Of a DNA stretch of 26,283 nt, positions 8,338 to 14,781 are shown piece by piece. The position numbers and the translations under genes were made by a program. The number at the start of each line of letters is the position of its first letter. Within the stretch, counting starts at the first letter, position 1. The notes beneath the pieces were generated by a model. It was not told the origin of the DNA. It did not search any database and worked only from the letters and a program-made list of their open reading frames with translations. Source of the stretch: CANDYO01 sp049653745 (GTDB taxonomy: Bacteria; Pseudomonadota; Alphaproteobacteria; Rickettsiales; CANDYO01). The stretch spans positions 1 through 26,283 of the forward strand of contig JBASGW010000077.1 in the NCBI GenBank assembly GCA_049653745.1, given 5' to 3'.

Positions 8338-8778
8338 ATGCTCATATCATGCCCTAAATGTCACTCTAAGCATCATGTTAAGAATGGTTTTGTTCGGAAG
8401 CAGCAGCGTTATAAATGCACGGATTGCTTTCGTAACTTCATTCAAGGAGATGCCAGAAATAAATACGATAGCAAGACTAGGAATCTAGCTGTAAGAATGT
8501 ACCTTAATAACTGCGGCTTCCGTAGAATCGCTGAAATATTAAATATTCCCTTGGCTACGTGCTTTATGTGGATTAAGAAAGCTGGCCGCATTGTAGACGA
8601 GATGGTAAAGGAACGCAAAGAAGAGCCGCAAGACATTGAAATACTCGAAATGGACGAACTTTTTACATTTATTAAAAAAAAGCCTCGAAGAAACAAAAAA
8701 CAGGGGAATATGCGCAACCAATACACCAGAATTTGGACTGCTGTGGATAGGGGCAGATTTTGGCAATGCCAATTATAA
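8338..8778 (+). pseudogene. IS1-family transposase, C-terminal half missing
   Basis: A 146-codon frame with an InsA-like N-terminus fused to the start of an InsB-like DDE domain, as in single-ORF members of the IS1 family. Cys5, Cys8, Cys27 and Cys30 form a zinc ribbon; GFRRIAEILNIPLATCFMWIKKAG (60-83) is the DNA-binding helix-turn-helix; EMDE (104-107) carries the first catalytic Asp. The frame follows the family to WTAVDRGRF and then ends after five unrelated residues (WQCQL). The second Asp and the Glu of the catalytic triad are absent, and I see no continuation downstream. No ribosome binding site precedes the ATG, and no paired terminal repeats were found. It is a truncated remnant. Confidence 0.85.
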
Positions 8779-8896
8779 ATAACCTAGAAATTACATGTGA
8801 AGTATATTGTAGTTTAGCTGACCAAGAAGGATGTTATTACGGCTATCATCATTAAAATTAAAATATATAAAATTTAAGCTTATTTTGCTACAAAAC

Positions 8897-8915
8897 GCTA
8901 CAGCTTGTTTGAGGC
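8897..8915. repeat. REP-like palindromic repeat, copy 1 (imperfect)
   Basis: GCTACAGCTTGTTTGAGGC; 16 of 19 bases match the perfect hairpin sequence at 12058-12076, including an identical CTTGT centre. Here the stem is degraded by substitutions. Confidence 0.5.
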
Positions 8916-9119
8916 CCTAGTTACACACCTATTCTTTTGGAGTTATCTACAAGATAACACTAATAACAAGTCTTAAATTAAATAACACAATAATTAAAGA
9001 ACAAAGCCTACAAATTAATATATATTCTATTACCACCAATTGAAGCAATTAACATAAATGCACAAGCCCGCTATAAAAATTTCCAAGAGTAATAAACTGA
9101 CTTAGGTTAAAATAAAATA

Positions 9120-9147
9120 TTGACATCAAATTATATTAATATACATT
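9120..9147 (+). promoter_or_regulatory. Possible promoter in the gene-poor stretch
   Basis: A perfect TTGACA (9120-9125), a 16-bp spacer and TACATT (9142-9147). A second perfect TTGACA lies at 9165-9170 without a good -10. It could drive a short transcript or the gene pair beginning at 9574. Consensus match only. Confidence 0.3.
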
Positions 9148-9203
9148 CACAAAGTTAACCTTAGTTGACATGTTTTTAATAACTCAATTCATTAGGAACT
9201 ATT

Positions 9204-9335
9204 ATGACGTTAGATATCAGCCTGCGAAGGCTTAATATTCAAGACAATATTACCCAAAGTAATAATTCAATTTCTATATCTTTTTCTACATGTTGGCATC
9301 CTGTCCGTTCTTCTTGGCTTAGTTTTAATAACTAA
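9204..9335 (+). CDS. Doubtful 43-residue ORF
   Basis: ATG preceded by TAGGAAC, followed by 43 codons (MTLDISLRRLNI onward) rich in Ser and Asn. No family is recognised and the composition is not strongly protein-like. It overlaps a hydrophobic frame (9214-9390) that looks more like a protein remnant, so it is more likely chance than gene. Listed because a ribosome-binding-like sequence and a possible promoter precede it. Confidence 0.15.
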   Translation: MTLDISLRRLNIQDNITQSNNSISISFSTCWHPVRSSWLSFNN

Positions 9336-9390
9336 ACCCACTACAAATAAAAAATCATTTTTAAATATTTATAACAACTATAATTTTTAG
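9214..9390 (+). pseudogene. Possible membrane-protein C-terminal remnant
   Basis: A stop-to-stop frame of 58 codons with no ATG, GTG or TTG start. It encodes a strongly hydrophobic stretch (IIQFLYLFLHVGILSVLLGL) followed by a short polar lysine-containing tail, which resembles the last helix and tail of a transporter. Another short hydrophobic run follows at about 9385-9425. No family can be assigned; the interpretation as decay is an inference. Confidence 0.25.
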
Positions 9391-9521
9391 CAGCTTTAGT
9401 AGCATTTATACTATTTTTTCATTAATGGTATTTGATCCTAATTAAGACTTATCGTCTTTTTATAGGTTAAAGCTAACGCTTCTAAAATAAATTACAGTTA
9501 CTTTTAGCATTCACTTATCTA

Positions 9522-9542
9522 TGCACGGCATGTTTACGTGCA
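9522..9542 (+). repeat. GC-rich inverted repeat upstream of the 244-residue gene
   Basis: TGCACG (9522-9527), a 9-base loop and CGTGCA (9537-9542). A GC-rich 6-bp stem 31 bp before the ATG stands out in AT-rich surroundings; it could be an operator or a leader hairpin. Confidence 0.4.
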
Positions 9543-9573
9543 CAGAAGAATTAACAATTAGGAGAACTTTAAC

Positions 9574-10308
9574 ATGTTAGAAAAAATATATAGCAACACA
9601 CCAACAATAGTAAAAAAGGCCCCATATATAATATATAAAGGCTTAGAAAAAGCTGTAATTAAATTTACTTTAATCAATATTCCAGCATATTTACTTTACT
9701 TTGGTTCAAATACTCATTCATTGCCAGAAGGGCAAGAAGGCAAAATTATAGAATCAGGAAAAGGAGCCATTGCGATGCACATAATTCAAAATGTTGGCAC
9801 AGAGTTAATTAAAGAATTTATACCAAATAAAAAATTAGAAGCATTCATTCACATATCAGGATGTGTAGTGCAGGCATCAATAACAGGAAAATCTTTAGTT
9901 TCAGGATTAATTAGAGGGTCGGCATATGAAGCATTCGGAATGAGTTATGAGTCAGTTATTATAACTGAGGGTTTATATAGCGGAAGCAATACTTTAATTA
10001 GTGGCTTTAACAAAAATAATAGCCTCTCTAAAGAAATATTATCTGATTCTTTAATATCGGCTTACAACGGAGCGGAGGCCTCAAACTACTTATATGCAGC
10101 CGTTCAATGCAGCTTTCTTCCCTTAACCGCTAGTAAAATTCCTGATCTTACTGGAGAAATGTTATGCTATACTTTTTTACCAGATGTTAATATTTCTAAG
10201 GTATACCATATTTCCAAATCTATTATTCCTATGCTTAATATAGAAAGTGATTTAATTCAAGTTGAGACAGAAAATTTGTTTAAAGCTTTCTTCGCGGATA
10301 TATATTAA
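9574..10308 (+). CDS. Hypothetical protein, 244 residues, upstream of the peptide transporter
   Basis: No family recognised. The N-terminus is basic and amphipathic (KKAPYIIYKGLEKAVIK, 14-30) followed by a hydrophobic run (about 31-43), which could be a single membrane anchor. Residues 101-122 (ITGKSLVSGLIRGSAYEAFG) are glycine-spaced, and weakly hydrophobic segments recur to the C-terminus; charge is otherwise spread. AGGAG lies 9 bases before the ATG, a good site. It ends 23 bp before a POT-family transporter on the same strand, so the two are probably cotranscribed. The intact frame and good translation signals contrast with the decayed DNA just upstream. Function unknown. Confidence 0.8.
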   Translation: MLEKIYSNTPTIVKKAPYIIYKGLEKAVIKFTLINIPAYLLYFGSNTHSLPEGQEGKIIESGKGAIAMHIIQNVGTELIKEFIPNKKLEAFIHISGCVVQASITGKSLVSGLIRGSAYEAFGMSYESVIITEGLYSGSNTLISGFNKNNSLSKEILSDSLISAYNGAEASNYLYAAVQCSFLPLTASKIPDLTGEMLCYTFLPDVNISKVYHISKSIIPMLNIESDLIQVETENLFKAFFADIY

Positions 10309-10331
10309 CAATAAAATAGTAGGAGCCTTTT

Positions 10332-11789
10332 ATGAAAACCAAAATAAACAATAAATCTTCAATGCTACTATTGCTTGCATTTGTTGAAATGTGGGAAAGA
10401 TTTAGCTACTACGGCATGCGTGCATTGTTAGTATTATACTTAACCTCCACCCTGGGATTCGCAGATAGTAGGGCATATGCCATATATTCACTTTTTGCTG
10501 CTATTGGCTATGGAGTTCCTATTTTTGCTGGAATTTTAGCTGATAAATTTATTGGCTTTCAAAAAACATTGATAATTGGAGCAATTATAATGTGCCTAGG
10601 GCATTTATCAATGATATTCACTGGCTTAGATGAATTATATATCTATCTAGGATTATCTCTTATTGCCACTGGGACTGGACTTTTTAAAGGGAATATTACC
10701 AGTTTACTTGGAGTTATATATCAAGATCAAGATGGAAAAAAAAGAGATAAAGCTTTTTCATTATTTAATGTAGCTGTAAATATTGGTTCCCTTATGGCAG
10801 CTTTATCTTGTGGATATGTAGCCCATAGGTTCGGTTGGCATTATGGGTTTGGCTTAGCAGGCATTGGAATGATTTTAGGTCTAATTATATTTCTAAAGTA
10901 TAGTTATATATTAGGTGATAATGGAATAAAACCAAATCAAGAAAAATCTATAAAATCAATCTTAGGTATTTCACCATTATTTCAAAGTATTGTAATAGCA
11001 ATAATAATTTTTCTTGCATCAATTACCCTACTTTATTATGAAGAAACAGCTTTAAAGTATCTAAGTTTACTAGGATTATTAGCTTTTATTATGATTGGAA
11101 AGGTACTTTATAAGTGTAATAGCATTGAAAGACTAAATATAATCTCGTTACTAGTAATTACCTTATTTTTAATTGGTTTTGTTGCAGTAGAAATGCAATT
11201 AGGTTCATTAATGAATTTGTTTACTACACGTAACGTAAATAAAATAATCTTTGGTTATGAAGTTCCTGTAGCAATGTTGCAAGGACTCAATCCATTTTTT
11301 GTTATAATATTTGGTAGCTTATTTGCTAATATTTTTGCTAAATTTGGTTACCAGGCCTATATGAAACGATTTGCTTTGGGTTTGTTAGTCAATATATTAT
11401 GTTTTGCAATTATTTTTATTGGCTGCATAAATGCTAAAGAAGGCCAAGTAGAATTGATTTATATAGTAATTAGTATGGCTTTAATGAGCTTTGTAGAAAT
11501 ATGCTTATTTCCAATGGTTCAAGCATTGTTTGGAACGCTATCACCATTAAGATATAAGGGGTTTATGATGGGAATACTATTATTTGGCCTTTCATACTCT
11601 AATATAGCATCTATAATATTATCTAAGTTTATGTCCATACCTAAAGAGCATTTTAATAACCCTATTATTTCTCTTAATATTTACCAACATGGATTTTTTA
11701 CTATTATGATATTTGGAATAGTTCTTTTATGTGCATTCCTTATAAGCTATCCTTTTCTTAAGAAAGCAATTATAAAACCTTATGAATAA
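10332..11789 (+). CDS. POT/PTR2-family proton-dependent oligopeptide transporter
   Basis: Inner-membrane symporter predicted to import di- or tripeptides with protons. 485 residues with about a dozen or more hydrophobic segments. The family ExxERFxYYG signature is complete at 19-28 (Glu19, Glu22, Arg23, Phe24, Tyr26, Tyr27, Gly28). GILADKFIGFQKTLIIG (67-83) is the loop between early helices, GTGLFKGN lies at 114-121 with Lys119, and FSLFNVAVNIGSL (142-154) matches the second PTR2 signature. AGGAG precedes the ATG. It follows an unrecognised gene by 23 bp. The exact substrate and any dtp name cannot be read from sequence. Uptake of host peptides would suit an intracellular life style. Confidence 0.93.
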   Translation: MKTKINNKSSMLLLLAFVEMWERFSYYGMRALLVLYLTSTLGFADSRAYAIYSLFAAIGYGVPIFAGILADKFIGFQKTLIIGAIIMCLGHLSMIFTGLDELYIYLGLSLIATGTGLFKGNITSLLGVIYQDQDGKKRDKAFSLFNVAVNIGSLMAALSCGYVAHRFGWHYGFGLAGIGMILGLIIFLKYSYILGDNGIKPNQEKSIKSILGISPLFQSIVIAIIIFLASITLLYYEETALKYLSLLGLLAFIMIGKVLYKCNSIERLNIISLLVITLFLIGFVAVEMQLGSLMNLFTTRNVNKIIFGYEVPVAMLQGLNPFFVIIFGSLFANIFAKFGYQAYMKRFALGLLVNILCFAIIFIGCINAKEGQVELIYIVISMALMSFVEICLFPMVQALFGTLSPLRYKGFMMGILLFGLSYSNIASIILSKFMSIPKEHFNNPIISLNIYQHGFFTIMIFGIVLLCAFLISYPFLKKAIIKPYE

Positions 11790-11847
11790 TAAGGAGTATA
11801 GAAATACTAAAATAAACAAATAAATTATAAATCATAGGAGTTTTTAG

Positions 11848-12024
11848 GTATTATTCAAAAAGACTAAAAAAGATAGTCCTAGGTTAAAGCCCTTAACTAT
11901 AAGGTCATTTGTTAAGACATTTGAAGTAGAAGCAAATTATCTTCCTAGATGGGAAAAAATTGGTCGCAATGAACCCTGCCCTTGCGGTTCTGGAAATAAA
12001 TATAAACAATGCCGAAAGGTCTAA
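11848..12024 (+). pseudogene. Orphan SEC-C (SecA C-terminal) fragment
   Basis: A 58-codon open frame following a TAG at 11845-11847, with no ATG, GTG or TTG codon, ending at TAA 12022-12024. From 11896 it aligns without gaps over 39 codons with the end of secA (from 6488): 94 of 117 bases and 26 of 39 residues match. The last 17 codons to the final Cys (GRNEPCPCGSGNKYKQC) are identical as protein and differ at six bases, all synonymous third positions. The two tails then diverge. The zinc ligands Cys-X-Cys and the last Cys are kept, but the position of secA His906 is Arg here. It may be the last piece of a second SecA-like or SEC-C protein, or a relic of an old duplication. AGGAG at 11836-11840 precedes it. 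Confidence 0.8.
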
Positions 12025-12057
12025 TTCATTAGATCTTTCTATTATATAGAATAAATC

Positions 12058-12076
12058 GCCACAGCTTGTCTGTGGC
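12058..12076. repeat. Perfect GC-rich hairpin, REP-like copy 2
   Basis: GCCACAG, loop CTTGT, CTGTGGC: a perfect 7-bp stem. No T-run follows on either strand, so it is not a typical terminator. Its sequence recurs in weakened form at 8897-8915. Confidence 0.6.
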
Positions 12077-12208
12077 AACATATTTATAACCTACATATTA
12101 AAACCTGATTTCTTGAGCTTAAATAAGCATAACAATCTGTTAATTAAAATATAAAAGATTATAGCGACATGCCAATATCTTAAAATAACCAACTACTGCT
12201 TTTATTAT

Positions 12209-12277
12209 CTAAAGTAGAATAAAAAAAAAAGACCAGTAATAAACTGGTCTTTTTTAATAAACTTAAATCTACTTTAG
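12209..12277. repeat. Outer arms of a nested inverted repeat around the terminator
   Basis: CTAAAGTAGA (12209-12218) and TCTACTTTAG (12268-12277) are perfect 10-bp inverted arms that enclose the intrinsic terminator hairpin. Confidence 0.75.
12221..12255 (-). terminator. Intrinsic terminator of the ribosomal cluster, probably bidirectional
   Basis: GACCAGT (12231-12237), loop AATAA, ACTGGTC (12243-12249), extended to a 13-bp stem by the flanking A and T runs. Read on the minus strand the stem is followed by ten U residues, right for ending transcription after rplQ. On the plus strand it is followed by six U residues and could also stop transcripts from the transporter side. It begins 29 bp beyond the rplQ stop. 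Confidence 0.9.
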
Positions 12278-12284
12278 TAAATAA

Positions 12285-12776
12285 CTAAGCAGCTTTTGGC
12301 TCTTTTGTAGCTTTAGTTGCTTTTACTGGCTTTTTCTTTGAAGAAGCTTTTTCTTCTTTTACCCTAGTAACAACATCGCCCACTTCAAGCTGTCCGTAAT
12401 CTCTTCCTTTTGCTGTAATATCGCGATCAACAAATTCAATCACTGCTAAAGGTGCCATATCACCATATCTAAAGCCTGCTCTCATAATTCTTAAATAACC
12501 ACCAGCTCTATCTTTATAACGAGCAGCTATTATTTCTACCAATTTTGCAACAGTCTTATCACATCTAGTTAAAGAAAATAGCTTTCTTCTTGCAGATAAA
12601 TCACCTTGTTTTCCTAAAGTAACTAATTTTTCTACAACTGGACGTATAATTTTAGCCTTAGGAACTGTAGTAGTTATTTGTTCATGAAGAATTAGAGAAA
12701 CAGCCATGTTCGAAAACATTGCCTGGCGGTGACTACTAGTTCTATTTAATTTTTTACTTTTAATACCATGTCTCAT
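12285..12776 (-). CDS. rplQ: 50S ribosomal protein L17
   Basis: Large-subunit protein near the peptide exit tunnel. 163 residues: the conserved opening MRHGIKSKKLNR, the HRQAMFSNMAVSLI stretch and the ADLI-type end MAPLAVIEFVDRD, then a lysine- and alanine-rich tail of about 40 residues after position 120 that is longer than in E. coli (127 residues). Last gene of the cluster, 16 bp after rpoA, with AGGAT before the ATG, and followed by a strong terminator. Confidence 0.97.
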   Translation of the reverse strand: MRHGIKSKKLNRTSSHRQAMFSNMAVSLILHEQITTTVPKAKIIRPVVEKLVTLGKQGDLSARRKLFSLTRCDKTVAKLVEIIAARYKDRAGGYLRIMRAGFRYGDMAPLAVIEFVDRDITAKGRDYGQLEVGDVVTRVKEEKASSKKKPVKATKATKEPKAA

Positions 12777-12792
12777 ATTTTATATCCTAAAA

Positions 12793-13806
12793 TCAATACG
12801 GATTTTCATATTTCTTAGCAAGCTCTTCAATTTTCTCTGGTGGCCATTCTGGAATGGACATACCAAAAGACAAGCTCATAGTTGCTAATACGTCTTTAAT
12901 TTCATTTAATGATTTGCGACCAAAATTTGGTGTTTTTAACATTTCACCTTCAGTTTTAATAACTAAATCACCAATATAAACAATATTATCGTTTTTCAAA
13001 CAATTTTGTGATCTTACAGATAATTCTAGTTCATCAACTTTACGAAGTAGGTTTGGATCAAATTTTAATTCATCAATCTCTGAACCTTTTTCTTCTTTTA
13101 TTTCTTCAAAAGCAATAAATAATTGTAATTGGTCTTGAAGAATTCTTGCAGCCAAACCAATAGCTAACTCAGGAGTTATTGTGCCATTTGTTTGAACTGT
13201 AAATATTAATTTATCATAATCAGTAACTTGACCAACACGAGTGTTTTCTACTTTATAAAAAGCCTTACTAATAGGACTAAATAAAGCATCTACAGGAATT
13301 AATCCTATTGGGTCATCTGCTTTTCTAATTTGATGAGCAGGAACATAGCCCTTACCTGTTTGACAAGTAATTTCAATATTCAAGTTAGTTCCTTCAGCTA
13401 AAGTACAAATAACATGATCAGGATTCATAACTACAACATCATGACCTGTTTCAATCATGCCTGCAGTAACCACACATGGACCAACAGCATTTAAAGAAAC
13501 TTTCTTACGATCTGATGATTCCATTTTTATTATAACACCTTTAAAGTTTAACACTATATCGGTGACATCTTCTTTTACGCCTGGAATTGAAGAAAATTCA
13601 TGAAGAACTCCATCTATTCTAATTGCAATAATGGCTGCTCCTTGAAGCGAAGATAATAAAACTCTTCTTAACGCATTTCCTAAAGTTAAGCCAAAACCGG
13701 GTTCTAACGGGTCAACAACTACTTCAGCTAAATATTGATTGTCAGATTCAACCATTAGCTTCACAGGCTTAATTAGCTCATTCCAGTTTTTAGATAATTG
13801 TACCAT
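12793..13806 (-). CDS. rpoA: DNA-directed RNA polymerase subunit alpha
   Basis: Scaffold subunit of RNA polymerase; a dimer starts assembly of the beta subunits. 337 residues. The N-terminal domain has GFGLTLGNALRRVLLSSLQG and HEFSSIPGVKEDV. After a charged linker (EEIKEEKGSEIDE) the C-terminal domain shows ELSVRSQNCLKNDNI, with the Arg that reads UP elements, and TPNFGRKSLNEIK, ending near WPPEKIEELAKKYE. The ATG at 13804-13806 (MVQLSKNWN) is chosen because GAGGAA lies 8 bases before it; an in-frame TTG six codons upstream falls inside that ribosome site and is rejected. It lies between rpsK and rplQ as in the alpha operon. Confidence 0.98.
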   Translation of the reverse strand: MVQLSKNWNELIKPVKLMVESDNQYLAEVVVDPLEPGFGLTLGNALRRVLLSSLQGAAIIAIRIDGVLHEFSSIPGVKEDVTDIVLNFKGVIIKMESSDRKKVSLNAVGPCVVTAGMIETGHDVVVMNPDHVICTLAEGTNLNIEITCQTGKGYVPAHQIRKADDPIGLIPVDALFSPISKAFYKVENTRVGQVTDYDKLIFTVQTNGTITPELAIGLAARILQDQLQLFIAFEEIKEEKGSEIDELKFDPNLLRKVDELELSVRSQNCLKNDNIVYIGDLVIKTEGEMLKTPNFGRKSLNEIKDVLATMSLSFGMSIPEWPPEKIEELAKKYENPY

Positions 13807-13866
13807 ATTAGAATTCCTCAACAAATCACTACTTAATATATTTTTTATAGACTATATAAAATAACT

Positions 13867-14262
13867 TTAAACTCTTCTACGCTTAGGTGGACGACATCCA
13901 TTATGCGCTACAGGAGTAATATCTTTAATTGAAGCAACTGAAAAATGCATACCAAGAGCTCTTAAAGCTGCTTCTCTACCATTTCCAGGGCCTGTAACTT
14001 TTACTGATATAGTCTTTAGCCCATGCTCTTTTGCAATTCCTGAGGCATGATCAACAACAACTTGCGCAGCGTGAGGAGTAGATTTTTTGGCTCCTGTAAA
14101 ACCATGAACTCCCGAAGAAGACCAAGAGATTGTATTTCCACGCAAATCAGTAATAGTGACAATAGTATTATTAAAAGTAGCTTGAATATGAGCAACGCCA
14201 ACGACGATATTCTTTCTAGCTTTCTTCTTTATAGTTTTAGCATCATTTTTTGATTTTGACAT
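13867..14262 (-). CDS. rpsK: 30S ribosomal protein S11
   Basis: Platform protein of the small subunit near the E site and the Shine-Dalgarno cleft. 131 residues with a lysine-rich N-terminus (residues 1-18) and the family core: HIQATFNNTIVTITD, SWSSSGVHGFTGAKKSTP, KVTGPGNGREAALRAL and the basic end HNGCRPPKRRRV. It starts 8 bp after rpsM, with AAGG before the ATG, and is followed by rpoA after a 60-bp gap. Confidence 0.97.
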   Translation of the reverse strand: MSKSKNDAKTIKKKARKNIVVGVAHIQATFNNTIVTITDLRGNTISWSSSGVHGFTGAKKSTPHAAQVVVDHASGIAKEHGLKTISVKVTGPGNGREAALRALGMHFSVASIKDITPVAHNGCRPPKRRRV

Positions 14263-14270
14263 AACTTACC

Positions 14271-14639
14271 TTACTTCTTCTTGTTCGCTACAGTTTTAGC
14301 TTTACCTTTTCTGGTTCTTGCATTGGTTCTGGTACGCTGCCCTCTAACTGGCAAAGACTTACGATGACGTAATCCTTCGTATGAACCCAAGTCCATTTTT
14401 GTTTTAATGTTGTTCATCACAACGCGTTTACGCTCACTCTCAACAATATAATCTTTATCAATTACTTCACGTAATCTAACAATTTGATTGTTATCAAGTG
14501 AACCAGGTTTTAGGTCTTCAGATAATTTCAATTTAGCACATATTTCAGTGGCTGTTGGATGTCCAATGCCATATATATATGTTAGTGCTATAACTAATCG
14601 TTTATTATCAGGTATATTGACGCCTGCTACACGAACCAC
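14271..14639 (-). CDS. rpsM: 30S ribosomal protein S13, GTG start
   Basis: Head protein of the small subunit that contacts the P-site tRNA and the large subunit. 122 residues: VRVAGVNIPDNKRLVIALTY, YGIGHPTA (helix-hairpin-helix region), GLRHRKSLPVRGQRT and a basic tail KGKAKTVANKKK. The start is GTG at 14637-14639, fixed by AGGAG eight bases upstream (14648-14652). First gene after the adk break, 142 bp from adk, behind a likely promoter of its own. Confidence 0.97.
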   Translation of the reverse strand: MVRVAGVNIPDNKRLVIALTYIYGIGHPTATEICAKLKLSEDLKPGSLDNNQIVRLREVIDKDYIVESERKRVVMNNIKTKMDLGSYEGLRHRKSLPVRGQRTRTNARTRKGKAKTVANKKK

Positions 14640-14667
14640 AAGTTATTCTCCTATGATGATTAATAAT

Positions 14668-14685
14668 TACAAGTAAAGACTTGTA
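14668..14685. promoter_or_regulatory. Perfect palindrome at the predicted rpsM transcription start
   Basis: TACAAGT, four bases, ACTTGTA: a 7-bp perfect inverted repeat whose right arm touches the -10 box of the predicted rpsM promoter and whose centre falls at the expected start point. This is an operator-like position; a leader hairpin is the alternative. Confidence 0.45.
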
Positions 14686-14712
14686 TGATAGTTTTTTTTT
14701 TAATTTAGTCAA
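14685..14712 (-). promoter_or_regulatory. Predicted promoter of rpsM-rpsK-rpoA-rplQ
   Basis: Minus strand: TTGACT (14712-14707), a 16-bp spacer containing an A10 run, then TATCAT (14690-14685), 46 bp before the rpsM GTG. Each box is one base from consensus. It would make the alpha operon partly independent of the upstream cluster. Confidence 0.5.
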
Positions 14713-14741
14713 TACTTCAGTTAGTTTTTATCTAAATTTTG

Positions 14742-14753
14742 TATAATATTATA
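14742..14753. repeat. 12-bp palindrome in the adk-rpsM gap
   Basis: TATAATATTATA is its own reverse complement and offers a TATAAT on both strands. AATTTTGT and ACAAAATT form 8-bp inverted arms around it (about 14737-14768). No matching -35 box was found, so it is not called as a promoter. Confidence 0.35.
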
Positions 14754-14781
14754 AATCAACAAAATTCATTTAACCTATTCG

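Larger units (their letters stand above)
8779..9573. other. 795-bp stretch without a convincing gene
   Basis: Very AT-rich. It contains a REP-like palindrome (8897-8915), two perfect TTGACA boxes (9120-9125 and 9165-9170), a 43-codon ORF of doubtful reality (9204-9335), a start-less hydrophobic reading frame that may be a transporter remnant (9214-9390), and a small GC-rich inverted repeat before the next gene (9522-9542). Nothing else was recognised on either strand. It looks like decayed accessory DNA. Confidence 0.6.
11790..12284. other. 495-bp stretch between the peptide transporter and rplQ
   Basis: It contains no complete gene. It holds a start-less SEC-C fragment (11848-12024), a perfect GC-rich hairpin (12058-12076) and the nested inverted repeat with the terminator of the ribosomal cluster (12209-12277). 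The remainder is AT-rich with no recognised content. Confidence 0.7.

Noticed and set aside
8442..8772. Minus-strand ORFs opposite the IS1-like transposase
   Set aside because: Shadows of the transposase frame, which has the zinc ribbon and DDE motifs.
13807..13824. TTG start adding six codons to rpoA
   Set aside because: The TTG overlaps the GAGGAA ribosome site of the ATG at 13806, and the ATG gives the usual RpoA opening.
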